From contig CM032233.1 of the NCBI GenBank assembly GCA_019009955.1, positions 113,813,501 to 113,877,500 of the forward strand: a DNA stretch of 64,000 nucleotides, read 5' to 3'. The stretch comes from Riptortus pedestris (taxonomy: Eukaryota; Arthropoda; Insecta; Hemiptera; Alydidae). Within the stretch, counting starts at the first letter, position 1. Every line of letters starts with the position of its first letter. Made by a program: the position numbers and the translations under genes. The notes under the pieces were generated by a model. That model saw only the letters and a program-made list of their open reading frames with translations. It searched no databases and was not told the DNA's origin. Shown piece by piece: positions 24,625 to 35,552 of this stretch.

Positions 24625-25035
24625 GTGGACACGGTTTGTTGCTTTGTACTTGTAACTAGTATGGTCTAAGTGAATCAGAACGAATAGGTTGTAAGGGAGG
24701 CCTGAAATTGGAAATAGCGATATTTCGTTTCCTATTAGTTTCTTGGCAAACATGCAGTTAACAAAAGTTTTTTATTTTGTTATTTAAAGTAACTTTTATT
24801 ATGTGCACTTTTGTCGTATACCTACTATAAGTATAAATGAGGTATACACTAAAAACTATAGCGTCAACAATTTTATTGGTCACTAATGACTAAACCGGAC
24901 TAAAAAAAATCGATATGTGAATTAGCATTAACTCTTCTATGATGATAAGCTATATCAAAATGTCTAGGTACTTCTTAGAATGGGGTTGTAAGAGAGGTTT
25001 TATATGAAAAATCGCAGTACTTCGTTTTCAAAAGT
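24625..25035 (+). mobile_element. Element B, third copy
   Basis: Shares the block TTGTAAGGGAGGCCTGAAAT, then GCGATATTTCGTTTCCTATT, with 13980-14040 and 2250-2300. It also shares the second module (GGGGTTGTAAGAGAGG, AAAATCGCAGTACTTCGTTT) with the copy at 2122-2670. Ends are not identifiable. Confidence 0.55.
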
Positions 25036-25040
25036 GTTGA

Positions 25041-25110
25041 GTCTATGTGAGCAGCAATGAATTTAGAGAAAAGTAGCTTAGCTCGTGGTTCTATTTTCAC
25101 CTTCTGCTGA
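25041..25110 (+). repeat. Direct repeat, left copy
   Basis: Contains ATTTAGAGAAAAGTAGCTTA followed by GTGGTTCTATTTTC and TTCTGCTG, recurring imperfectly at 25569-25638. Confidence 0.7.
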
Positions 25111-26835
25111 CTAATAGGCCAGAATACGTTATCTTTATCACAATACTTTAGTTTAAAGGCTTTATGTATCCTGATAATGTACTATAATATGTGTAGTCAA
25201 CCTTGTGCTTGAAATTTTGGGAACTAGTTATGTTTTGAAAATTAACATGATGTTCCATTATTTTTTGATGGCGTACCTTATTTTGATTTAAATTTTAAAG
25301 ACAATATTTCTCACCAATCGCCTGCATTCATTATGCAGCCACAACACAGTTAATAAATTTAAAACCTGGGAACTAGACTGAGTAAGTAGATGTAAGAAAG
25401 TTTTGTTTTTTTTAGTGGGAGAACTCACTACTGTGTCTGGCAAAGAATTCAAATATAAGAGCTGTGTTTCAAAGAACGAACAACTTAGTGGGTGTGGTTT
25501 GCTGATTTGAACTTTTTAGTCTCCTTCCTGGAGGCCTAACCGAATCAGTGGATTCACTAAGGGTCGGGATCGATGTGAGAGGCTATGGATTTAGAGAAAA
25601 GTAACTTGATTCGTGATTCTTTATTCGCTTTCTGCTGGCTCTGTATCAATGAGAGAACGCAAACAACTCATTAGGAAGCCAAACCGGGCCTGTTTGCACC
25701 CCATGTTTGATCTCCACCCACCAACCCTCACCTATCTCCTTCCCACCCCATCCTTTCACCGAATTCAACGTCAATGTTTATCCTTCTAATCCTTAACCTT
25801 ATTTAATTACGCACTTCTTTTCCCTTTCCTTTGAGATCATTTGAAATTAAATAAAACCAATATTGAGGAATTGCCAAATCTAAGCTTTAGAATGAATAGC
25901 TAGTTGAGACAAATATGTTCAAATTAAGTGGATAACCAATATATATATATTTGTGTAGCCGTTTCTACCGCAGGATCACAATGAATTCATTTATTTGTGT
26001 GATTTTTTTCCCTAGCAGATTAGTAATAAAATAGCAGGTCACTGAATCAGATTTAAGGCATTTCAGTGTTAAAAGTGACACTTGAAGGACCAAAGTAGCT
26101 CTCTGATTTTGTACAATGATTTGTGCAATAACGCTGCAGTAGTTTAAATTACTCTCACAGAGAATTGTGAAATTTCAGCAAAACGTCAGTATTGATTTTT
26201 TATTAGACAAAAAAATTATGACACGGCAAAATTAGTCTGTAAGCTGGCAATAAAATATTTCCATTTACGTTAATCAACATTCTGAAATACGATATTGCAA
26301 AGGCCTTATGGTTCATTCGACGAAAATATTGTTCTTTCTAAGTTCCAAAACGGAACTCAGATTTGGTTTTTTTGTTTAGTTATTGGGGATGAGCATGAAA
26401 CCATTTGGACTTGGTAGCAAATTTCGAAATGTCTTTGACATCTACAAAGTTTTTTAAGGTAATTTGGTAGAACATTACTACCAGTATAGTAAACATTATG
26501 ATTATGGGAGGATTAATTCCGCACCAAATATAAAACACTTTGGACTCCACGAAAATCTATTTTTCAATAATCTCGTCCAATTGTTGAATAATTCATCGAA
26601 ATACTAATAAATTTCTCATTTTGTAATTAATTAATAATGAAAACAATAGTTATTGGGCCGTTTTTCTGTTACACTTATCTGATTTGAGCCTCAATGATAC
26701 TTTGAAGTAAATTAATATTTATCCGACAGTTAAAGTAGAAATTATCAATTTGATGTTGCCCATGAACTCATTTAGGAGTACATTTTTAGTACCCAACATC
26801 TTTCGATTCAGAAGCTTTAAAGCAAAGTTCTTGTT
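25111..26835. other. Unassigned sequence with a GC-richer patch
   Basis: Contains the second copy of the 25041 direct repeat. 25660-25800 is pyrimidine-rich and GC-richer. The remainder (25800-26835) is AT-rich without recognised elements. Confidence 0.4.
25569..25638 (+). repeat. Direct repeat, right copy
   Basis: Second copy of 25041-25110 (ATTTAGAGAAAAGTAACTTG ... TTTCTGCTG), 528 bp downstream in the same orientation. Confidence 0.7.
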
Positions 26836-26978
26836 TTAGTAGCAGATTTCCCTTAAGGGAAATCATCTATTGAGGTCGGCCTCATGACGCGATTTTCAAA
26901 ACATTTCCTCAAATGTCCATTGATCCTACTTAGGAGATGAGGAAAATGAGGTTCGTTCAAAACTGTACATATATTCTT
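26836..26978 (+). mobile_element. Element A 5' fragment
   Basis: Clean 5' end TAGCAGATTTCCCTTAAGGG with the full palindrome, the 5' block to GGTTCGTTCAAAACTGTAC, then a few TA repeats. It is lost at about 26978. Confidence 0.85.
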
Positions 26979-27296
26979 ACTACCACCTATTCAACGTAAA
27001 ATACACTTGCCGTTGAGATTACATAATTCCAGAAACATATCAACACTTAAAATACGATTGCAGACTACTGACAAAAACTAAAACTGCACATTGAAAGACA
27101 AAAAGGCAAATTTTCAATTGAAGAAGATACGCCATTTTTAAAATATAATAATGCGCTTAAAATATTTGCATTACATGCTTTCTGATCCAATAATAGGTTG
27201 AAGACTTATTACAGCAGATATAAAGAACTTAAAAGATTACGAATCAATAATTATTATATTATAGCTAACAATTGTCTCTTTATATGTTTTTATCTT

Positions 27297-27328
27297 TTTA
27301 GCAGATTTCTCCTAAGGGAAAATAGGGA
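27297..27328 (+). mobile_element. Element A solo 5' end
   Basis: TTTTTAGCAGATTTCTCCTA then AGGGAAAATAGGGAA: terminal arm and most of the palindrome, with no family sequence beyond. A second partial arm (AGGGGAAATCATC) lies at about 27342-27356. Confidence 0.65.
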
Positions 27329-27439
27329 ACATTTTTTTTTTCTAGGGGAAATCATCTTTTAATTATCTATGTTTTGAAGTAAACATTTTTTGGATTCATT
27401 CAAGAATACTTTTGCGTTATTTCATTTAAATCATATTAA

Positions 27440-27822
27440 ATTTCAGAATCCATTCCTTCCAGCGTAGACTTGTTTTAAAGATAATTTTGTTCACTACAAG
27501 TAGCAGGATTTTTCAATAAAATGTGCCGTTTCTGAAATAAAGATTTTTGTATTTTACGGCTAAATGATGCGTCAAATCGAAAAAATCACCGATATAAACT
27601 CTTTTTAGAATTTGATTTTCTACAAGAATCCGCCATAATAAGTAGGGCATTTTATGGGAAATTCCAAAGTTATGGTCGCTGGAGAAGGTTAGGAAGTTAA
27701 ATATGGACTGAAAGGATATTTTTCAGGGGTCCCAATTATTCCACCCATGTCTCAGCTTTGTATAAGAATAATTGGAGATTTTAAGGGGGGGGGGCACAGG
27801 TTATTTGGGACACCCTGTATAT
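27440..27822 (-). mobile_element. Possible interspersed repeat ending CACCCTGTATA
   Basis: The right edge reads TTGGGACACCCTGTATATAT. On the minus strand this is TATACAGGGTGTCCC, a terminus found on interspersed repeats of several arthropods. The interior has a G10 run at about 27786-27795 and no reading frame of note. The left limit is a guess. Confidence 0.35.
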
Positions 27823-27925
27823 ATGTATACTTTTCTGCCACCGCTCAAGCGGTCGCAATTTTGGATTGATCGTCACCAAATCCTATACATATGTAAGTGT
27901 TTCAATCTATTGTATAAGTGACGGA
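27819..27925 (+). mobile_element. Element A internal fragment
   Basis: CTCAAGCGGTCGCAATTTTG, then ATTGATCGTCACCAAATCC, then TGACGGATTTTAT. It keeps the block right of the TA core and then jumps to a 3'-like end. Confidence 0.6.
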
Positions 27926-28139
27926 TTTTATTGTATTTTTGAAGGAAGGAAGATAATTAATTGATATGGCAAGTAGGTTAGGGAAGTGGTATGGATATTG
28001 TGGTGTAAGGTGTAAGTGGCCTGAAGGGTGACGTGTGAGAGGCGAGCGGTTTCTGCTGATTTCCTGAGGGGCTTGCGTGCTCCTCTTACCCCGGGCCTGG
28101 CTAATCCAGCTGACAACCACCGTCGCCGTCTAATGGCCC
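27926..28139. other. GC-richer low-copy patch
   Basis: 27990-28140 is GC-richer, with two overlapping minus-strand frames (27902-28120, 27928-28116) lacking known domains. It immediately precedes the LINE remnant. Confidence 0.35.
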
Positions 28140-28399
28140 TCCCTTTCTTCCTCCGTCCATTGAATTAGACACCAATTTATATAACAAGTTCCCTTATACC
28201 CATAACCCCTATCCTCCCAGCCTACTCCTTAGATTCTTATATCGATCCCAAAGCCTCGATACTTTAGCTGTATTCTTCGGCTAATCCCTTAAACGAAATC
28301 GGCTACCCACATGATACTTTTCCCCTTTACGCCAAATCAGCTACTCGAAAAAGAACTCACGACAACACATACTTTACACACCAAGATATTCAAGCACAG

Positions 28400-28900
28400 G
28401 CTAAACATGACTCAATTCATGACAGAAATTGTGTTTTGCCACAACTGACAACAAACTTAAACATATACTTCGTGAATGGCCTTTCTCAAAAAGGCTATTT
28501 AGAAAAGAATAAATAGTTTTACCAGGTTAAGAATTGGCCATTGACGACTGGCTCAAACTTACTGGAGAAGACGAACCCTACTGCCAACACTGTAACTTTA
28601 GACTTATTGTAAAACATATACTTACTGACTGCTATCTAAGGACTCACATAGACCTACCATACACTTTGACTGAATTACTACATGACAGTAGCCAGTATAT
28701 AGACCGCGTATTACACTACTCGAAACATAACAACATTTAAAAAAAATTATAATGTAGGACAATACTGAAAGTACTTCCAGAACACAGCATACTTGCGTAA
28801 ATATGATAAACTGAGGATACAATTTGGAGGATTTGATTTGAGGACTGATAGTCGCTCAATCAACCCAGTCGCAAAATGCGACTACTGCAAGAGTAAATAA
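28400..28900 (+). pseudogene. Jockey/I-type LINE ORF2 C-terminal remnant
   Basis: In successive frames the translation gives NKLKHILREWPF, then LPRLRIGH, then, after a shift, a 68-codon frame (28534-28740) with LTGEDEPYCQHCN, VKHILTDC. The order basic linker, LRIGH, L-TGE-PP/PY-C-x2-C ... H-x4-C is the post-RNase H tail with a CCHC-like knuckle typical of Jockey/I/R1-group non-LTR retrotransposons. Several stops and at least one frameshift separate the parts. Reverse transcriptase and endonuclease are absent, as expected for 5' truncation. Product inactive. Confidence 0.72.
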
Positions 28901-28984
28901 TAAACCTGTCTTACGTAGAGGATGCCAGTCATAATTATATGTACTGATTATATGAACAAAAGAATCGTGGTGCCCTTCTCAAGG

Positions 28985-29170
28985 GGGGGGGGAGGCATTA
29001 GAGATTGGGGCGAAATCGAAAATTCAAAATACCTCTCTTATTATATAATTTGGATCAAAAATCCTATATTAAAAATCTTATTGAAAATGTAATTTCCTAT
29101 AAATATCATTCTTTAAACTTTTTCTCTATCTCGAATATTAACCGAGATATTTGGATTTTTAGCATATATC
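28985..29170 (+). mobile_element. Element A internal fragment upstream of a second copy
   Basis: After a G10 run (28985-28994), blocks AAATACCTCTCTTATTATAT, CGAATATTAACCGAGATATT and GGATTTTTAGC follow family order. At about 29172 the sequence restarts at the family 5' block, so two copies are joined head-to-tail. Confidence 0.75.
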
Positions 29171-29171
29171 C

Positions 29172-29300
29172 ATCAAGGGAAATCAGTTATTGAGGTCGTA
29201 CTAATTGTCGCGATTTTCGTAAAATGACTTCAAATATCCATCGATCCTACCCAGGAGATGCCGAAAATGAGGTCCGTTCAAAATTATATAAATTTATATA

Positions 29301-29377
<77 letters not shown>

Positions 29378-29893
29378 CTGATAACGCTCTAGCGTCCGCA
29401 ATTTTTGTTTTATCTTTGCCAAACTCGATATATAAACGTTTAATGCAAAATTAAAGATTTATTTCGTTACCAGCTAAAACCAACCTTGGGGGAGAAGGGG
29501 AGAATTTCTATAATTCGAAATAACTCCGTTATTATACGTCATACTGGAAAATTGTATAGTACCAATCACATTAAAAATTTAATAGTCTATAAATGTTGGC
29601 ATATACTTATATTTTTCAATATGAATGTTTAGAGATATTTAGAATTTTTAGTTTTCAGCCAAGAGTAAACCCCCACTCCTACTAATGTAATAGTAGCAAT
29701 AAGCTGTTATAACATGACATTTTTTATCCTGAGCCTAAATACCAAATATTGTTTTTATGAGAAAATTATTATGGGAGATACATGCGAATTCGTTGGGCGA
29801 TGATGTCATTAATTAAGGTTTTACATTCTTGAATGAGACATTCAACCGGGAAAGCTGCTTGGTTTACTCAGCCCCTGCGTGACGGACTTTTTC
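29172..29893 (+). mobile_element. Element A, nearly complete copy lacking the first arm
   Basis: Starts ATCAAGGGAAATCAGTTATTG, so the AGCAGATTTCCC arm is missing. The core is (TG)n (29302-29334) followed by (TA)n (29339-29372). All internal blocks are present. The 3' end is GGGAAAGCTGCTTGGTTTAC, a TCAG/CTGCG-type damaged hairpin, and GACGGACTTTTTC. The 3' module is a diverged short type. Confidence 0.82.
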
Positions 29894-31269
29894 TAGTAAC
29901 TCGCCATGACGAGGAGCACCTCAAAAACACATTTCTCATTAGAGAAATCTCTTGAGTTATGGCTATACTAGTCCCCCGAGAGATAACGGGAACGTTCTGT
30001 TGGTGGATAAATACAATAGATATCGAATAAATATGAGCGGTTGGAACTGAAGTTGAGCCGGGCATGATCCACGCCATGCCACTAAATCAGCACTACAGTG
30101 ATGCATTGTTCATGAAGAGCACCGACAGATTGTGAACCTAGGCACGAGAAGGTTAGCGATGGGCTTGATAAAGGCCCAGGTTCTTTCAGTGTACTCAAAT
30201 ATATTGGCTAAGTTTACTGCATTTCCCTATTAAGGTCAGAGCGGCAAGAGCTACATCCAAGAACATGTACGAGAACAGCATGTAAGGCACAGTGTGTTTT
30301 ATCCCTGTTAATGCTGAAAACGGGTCAAGATGAGAAAAATGCTCATAAAATCGAATCTAAATCTTACAATCTTATTATCTAAATCTTATCTTACATTCAA
30401 AAATGCAGCGTATTGTGTGGGGGAAAGGGAGATTACAGAGTCGAATATTTTCAAACACTGACTGCTAAGATAGACTAAAAGCTCTTTGAGACGGCCATGA
30501 AAGAAAGACCTTGTAGCTCTAGCACAGACAGTACATCAACACCAACCAACAGAAAACATAACGAAAAGTTCTAATAATTTTTTTTTGTGCAATACAATGA
30601 ATTAAAATCATTTATTAGAGAAAAAAAAAGGCACTTTACATTTGCTTTGTAGTTATTTATAATAATAACCTCCTGTCATCAGTTTTATTAATATGCATTA
30701 AATAGAGCGATTAGAGGAGCATTGTTTATAAGAGTTTAAAAATATTTTTCAGAACAAAGTGCACACACGTAAGCAAAATAGCTATCCCCTCATAGAAAAA
30801 GGATGACAAATTAGTTCTGATGATTTAACCATATTTTTTGTTGCCTATTTAAATGATTTCTGGAGGTAAATCAGTATTTCTGTTCTAGTCATAAATCGAT
30901 GTTTTAAAACTTAGTATATTTTATATTTTTCCTTTTCTAAACTATTTCATAAAAAAAGTAAATATCAAGATTCTTAATAAGCAGTTAGGACTCATAGAAT
31001 GGGTAAAATTTAAAATCGTAATTATTTCTATAGGTTATTTACTAGCATCTTTATCGGTCAGTAAACTCCCGCATATGTGATTTTCATAATAACCTAAAAT
31101 ATCAAGGAATGTTATTTTTTCCAGATTAAAAACAATTATTGCTTAGCATTACTATAAAAAAGACTAACTAAATTGAAAGTGATATGCGATGTTCTGTGCA
31201 TCCCAGTGACATATCTGCATTTCTTCTTGGCCCTTGTAAAAATATCAAGGATGGCTTCTACGGGATTCC
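29894..31269. other. Unassigned AT-rich sequence
   Basis: No gene recognised. A 71-bp segment (30622-30692) recurs inverted at 33721-33792. Confidence 0.4.
30622..30692 (+). repeat. Short dispersed repeat, plus copy
   Basis: GGCACTTTACATTTGCTTTG, TAGTTATTTATAATAATA and GTCATCAGTTTTATTAA recur as the reverse complement at 33721-33792, about 3 kb away. Identity is high by eye over about 70 bp and drops abruptly at both ends. Confidence 0.8.
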
Positions 31270-31318
31270 GATGTAGGAAATCTGCTTAGTTCACTCATGA
31301 CCGGCGTGTCTCACTTTT
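31270..31318 (+). mobile_element. Element A solo 3' end
   Basis: TAGGAAATCTGCTTAGTTCA with a decayed hairpin and ACTTTTAT. It has no upstream family sequence. Confidence 0.6.
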
Positions 31319-31378
31319 ATGAAGTGGTCATATCTAAACGTTCACGCCTGAGGAATGAAACAGGAGACTAACATAATA

Positions 31379-31900
31379 TTGGGTTGAAAAATAAGTTCTT
31401 AGCGTTTATCAATATTTCAATTTAATCCCCACTGTGTTTATAAAATCATGTTTAATTGGTCAATACTGCTTACATATTCTACAATAGGATTAGTTAAGGT
31501 GCTTTTTTGCATCAGTTTCATCCGAGATCCGTTATCTTTAAATGGTACGCTTGCTCAAAATGGAAGAGAATAGCAAAGGCATTGTTTCCATCACGAAAAC
31601 GCCCGTCTCACGTGTCTTTGCAGACCAGGCAGCAATTATTGGACTTTGTTTATTCACCAGACCTTGTCCCAACAAATTTTCACTAATTTCGGACCCTTCA
31701 AAACTCTCTTAACGGGAAACACTTTAATTTGCTCAAGGACTTCAAAATGGACAGAATTAAAAACATTCCTGAAAGATGGCAACAGGTCATAGATAAAAAT
31801 GGGTCATATATACGAGTAATTTATTAAAAATATTTACAAGAATCTGAAGTTTTTATTGAAATCGCCAGTAAAAAACGCTACGAACTTATTTTACAACCTA
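31379..31900 (+). mobile_element. mariner-like element, internally deleted, both ends present
   Basis: TA dinucleotides (31377-31378 and 31901-31902) bracket imperfect terminal inverted repeats. The left end is TTGGGTTGAAAAATAAGTTC and continues CTTAGCGTTT. The right end, reverse complemented, is TAGGTTGTAAAATAAGTTCG and continues TAGCGTTT. TA target duplication and about 28-bp inverted ends are characteristic of Tc1/mariner elements. At 522 bp it is well short of the 1.3 kb usual for mariner, so the transposase is partly deleted. Confidence 0.85.
31560..31827 (+). pseudogene. mariner transposase C-terminal remnant
   Basis: Frames together give FHHENA, then RPSHVSLQTRQQLLDF, then YSPDLVPTNFH, a stop, FRTLQNSLNGKHFN, and ERWQQVIDKNGSYI before a stop. 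This follows the mariner catalytic C-terminal half (DNA-binding H, YSPDLAP with the final aspartate of the DD34D triad, the L-x-GK-x-F motif, and RW-x2-C/V at the end). There is a frameshift between FHHENA and RPSHVS, a stop inside NFH-FRT, and a deletion before YSPDL. Inactive. The N-terminal helix-turn-helix region is not recognisable. Confidence 0.82.
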
Positions 31901-31902
31901 TA

Positions 31903-32537
31903 ATCATTGTTGGAGGAATCTCCTTGAATGAGACGGTATAAGACTTGTGCGTGAGCTTTGGTGTCAATATATTTGGTAGAATTAGTTTTAAAATTGGAGG
32001 CTTTTAGTCTAAAACGGCCACATCTGGGGGTAAGGGACGCGTGCGTGACAGGTGGAGCCTATTGGTCCTACGTCTCCCAACTGTCGAGCTTAGCAGAGTG
32101 CCGACCGCTCTTGAGCAATTTTCCAAGAGATCCCAAGCCACAGATGAGGCCTCAGTCATCGGAAAAAACTTATTATCATACCTCGACCCGATACCGTAGG
32201 AAACAGATGCCCAAGGCTGGGGACAAGTGTGGCAGAACGCTTTTTACGACGAGTTTCTCAATCACCCAATTACACATGAGGCGAATACGTCCACGTAGTG
32301 ACCACGATTGGCTTGGTGGCATGTGGTCTCTCTTGCATTCAAGAGAAATGGAACAAAGAAGAACCGAAGTAAAAAATACAACTGTCGAAGATTAAGGAGT
32401 GCAATTCAAAACGCCGCAATGAATGAATGTCAGCGTGCGTAGGTTGACCATCACTTTCCTTGAGGTTGACCATCCTCAAACCTTTGAAAATCATTAAATA
32501 TTCTAAACAAGAGGGATTCTACACCCTGCTTCGAGTG
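31903..32537. other. GC-richer stretch with the longest non-repetitive frame
   Basis: 31958-32395 is open for 145 codons on the plus strand, and composition is GC-richer than the flanks. The predicted protein is basic, with no transmembrane segment, signal peptide or motif I recognise. It begins only 58 bp after the mariner target site. It may be a chance frame in GC-richer DNA, a diverged mobile-element segment or an exon. Confidence 0.3.
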
Positions 32538-33239
32538 ACTTCTTGATAAACATAAATATGATAATTAGGTTAAATCTATTGTTACTTAGGGCGAAGGGTT
32601 GGTCAAATGTCCTATTTCTCAATTTCTTAAATCAGATATTCCACGGTTTAGCTGAAACATGTTTCTTAATACGTATAGATTAAAATTTCAATTTTTCAAT
32701 TAGGAATCTCCTCCCCCTCCAAAACAAATTTCTTATAACTAATAACTGTAAGTTTAACATTTGCATGATACGCAAACTAATAAAACTTCAAAGAAACATT
32801 TAACTCGATTAATAATAATTTGTGTGAGTATTGGAGCATGAATATATCGCTACTTTCGAAGAAATTTTAAAATTTTGGATTATTAATGTCTGCAAAAACT
32901 AAAAAGAATCAAAGAATATTGTCAAACGAAAGTTATTTAAAAGTTGTGTGGGTTAGGGAGGAAAATCGTTTTTAGAATTGTATTACAGCTCGAGCTGTTG
33001 ATCATTACAATTCAATATTCGTTGAAAATCATTAAATATTCAAACAAGGGCAGTATAGTAAACCTGCGTACTCAGCGAATTTCGCTCTGCATTTATCAAA
33101 TTCAATATTTAGATGGATGTTTATCTAAAAATGTAAATATTTAAGAATGAATCTCTGTATCCAAGCCTTCCAAAAGTATTCCAATTTATGAAAATATCCG
33201 TTTGTATACTTGTACACTCCGAATCTTAAAGTGTTGTAG
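32538..33239 (+). repeat. Left arm of a 3-kb imperfect palindrome
   Basis: Reverse complement of 34686-35552 in co-linear order. Matching landmarks are ACTTCTTGATAAACATAAAT, AGCTGAAACATGTTTCTTAA, TAATTTGTGTGAGTATTGGA, AAAGAATCAAAGAATATTGT, CGTTTGTATACTTGTA and TCTTAAAGTGTTGTAG. Identity is roughly 85-90% by eye. Confidence 0.88.
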
Positions 33240-34685
33240 TATATATAAAAAAAAAAAAACGGTACTACACGTAGGCACCATCTTATTGGTGCCCAAGAAT
33301 TTACTATGTTTTATCAGCAATCCCTTTCAAAGCCTGAATAATCAATTTTTCTTGTATATTGGGAAGCACTTTTGTTAAGTTTTTAGGCTGAACTAAACCC
33401 TCCTTCACTCTCAATTACATTTGATTCAACAATGAAGGGAAACACTGGTAAATGTCGGTTTAATGTTGAGTTATTTCCTTTTATCGTTCCATAACTCATC
33501 ATATAAAGCATGTGCATAAATAATTCGAATAGGACGACGAGTAACTACAATTTAAATAGCTGTCTAATAAGTGTATTTACAGTTTAGTACCTTCGAACCT
33601 TTCTGTGCTACTTTTTGTAAAGGAATGATAAACGAATTAATGTAATATATTCGGGAACTTTTACCTTTGTTTAACTCGTAAACTTAAAATTTATAGCATG
33701 TACTTCAGGCCTGTGCGTGCTTAATAAAACTGATGACAAGGGCTATTATTATAAATAACTACAAAGCAAATGTAAAGTGCCTATTTTTTTTTATCGTCAT
33801 ATTACCTCGAGTAAAAACAAGCAATAGGCATCAGCTTATCCTGATCAATGAACAGAGATTGCATGACTAGATAATATTTCCAATCACGGACTTTAAGCAA
33901 AGCAGTAATTCATATATATTATGCTTATTTCTGATTGTCTTTATGAAAAATGTTTCTACAATTACCTTCCATGAGACTAATTTTGTCTTACCCAAGTAAA
34001 AAGTATCGTTAACGTGTTATCTCGATTTAGTTAAAGTATACTATACTTCAAAAGGATGGAGTGCGGTATATTTCATTCAGAAGAAATAGGCTTATACAAT
34101 ACTTAAAGTAAAAGATGTAGATCAATAGCAGTATAAGAATCAAAAATTAATTATAGTATCGGAGAGTTTGTTTATTTGACAAGTAGATTGGTCAAATGAT
34201 TAGCACCTCAGGAGGAACATAAAATCTGAAAGAACAGAAGTGTCAACCTATTTCTAACCTGAATTTATCGACATAGTTTCGTTTTTAGTTATGTTTCAGT
34301 TTATTCCAATATTACTTATCTCTTTTTGGCATTAAATTTTTAATCAAATTGCCCTTTAGAAAAATATACAAGGACTGTTAGGCATGCAGGGCTAAGATAT
34401 ATTCATTTTGATGCTTCAAAGTGAATTACAAATTCTTCCATATTCAATATGTTTGTGTTGAGTGACACCTGTTATTATCATAGCATTTGGACATAATACC
34501 CTTTATAAACACAGGATTTAACGATGTTTTACAAAATTTGTAGTTCTAAGACTGTTAAAAAGCAAAATTGGTTATTCACGATGGGATTTGTAAGTGATAG
34601 CTTATAAAATATAGTAAACTTCTGGGTAAAAATTAGATGTACATAGTGCAGACGATCAGTAACGTTTTGTATTTTTATAATTTGT
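33240..34685. other. Spacer of the large palindrome
   Basis: 1.45 kb of AT-rich sequence between the arms. It holds the inverted copy (33721-33792) of the repeat at 30622 and no recognised frame of note. Confidence 0.5.
33721..33792 (-). repeat. Short dispersed repeat, minus copy
   Basis: Reverse complement of 30622-30692. Located inside the palindrome spacer. Confidence 0.8.
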
Positions 34686-35552
34686 CCTACAACACTTTAA
34701 GATTTGGAGTATACAAGTATACAAACGGATACTTTCATAAATTGGAACCTCTTTGGAAGGCCTGGATAAAGAGATTCATTGTTAAAGATTTTAAATTATA
34801 GGCAAATTTTCATCTAAATATTGAATTTTTTATATGCAGAGCGAAATTACGCAGTACGCAGGTTTGATGTGCTACCCTTGTTTAGAATATTTAATGATTT
34901 TCAGTGAATACTGAATTGAAATGATGAACAGCTAAAGCTGATATACAACGCTTGTTGGATGGAAACCGATTTTCCTTCCTAACCCACACAACGTTTAAAT
35001 AACTTTCGTTTGACAATATCCTTTGATTCTTTTTATTTTTTCCACACATTAATAATTTAAAATTTTAAAATTTCTTCGAAAGAACGACATATTCAAGCTC
35101 CAATACTCACACAAATTATTATTGATCGAATGAAATGTTTCTTTGAAGTTTTATTAGCTCGCGTATCATCTAAATGTTAAACTTACCAAAGTTATTAGTT
35201 ATAAGAAATTTGTTTCGGAGGGGTAGGAGATATCTAATTGAAAAATGAAATTTTAATCTATACGTATTAAGAAACATTTCAGAGTCAAGTTCTAAGGGCC
35301 GTTAGGTCAACATCCAGGACCTTCGGGCACCGATGATGATGCACTGCATCGAAAACGCTCTGTCCTTTTAATAAATTGTTACAGTGGAAGCTTAGCCATT
35401 TCTTTCATTTACCTACATTATTAAGAAACATGTTTCAGCTAAACAGTGGAATATGAGATTTACGAAATTGATAAATAGGACATGTGATCATCCCTTCGCG
35501 CTAAGCAACAGTAGGTTTAACCCAATTATCACATTTATGTTTATCAAGAAGT
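34686..35552 (-). repeat. Right arm of a 3-kb imperfect palindrome
   Basis: Inverted match to 32538-33239. It is longer than the left arm because of a 137-bp insertion at 35283-35419, itself flanked by near-identical ATTAAGAAACAT-(GT)-TTCAG copies. Confidence 0.88.
35283..35419. mobile_element. 137-bp insertion with 17-19 bp flanking repeats
   Basis: Absent from the left palindrome arm. Flanked by ATTAAGAAACATTTCAG (35266-35282) and ATTAAGAAACATGTTTCAG (35420-35438). A duplication of this length resembles a LINE-mediated target-site duplication. The insert starts AGTCAAGTTC and contains a GC-richer part, but has no A tail, so the class is uncertain. Confidence 0.55.
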
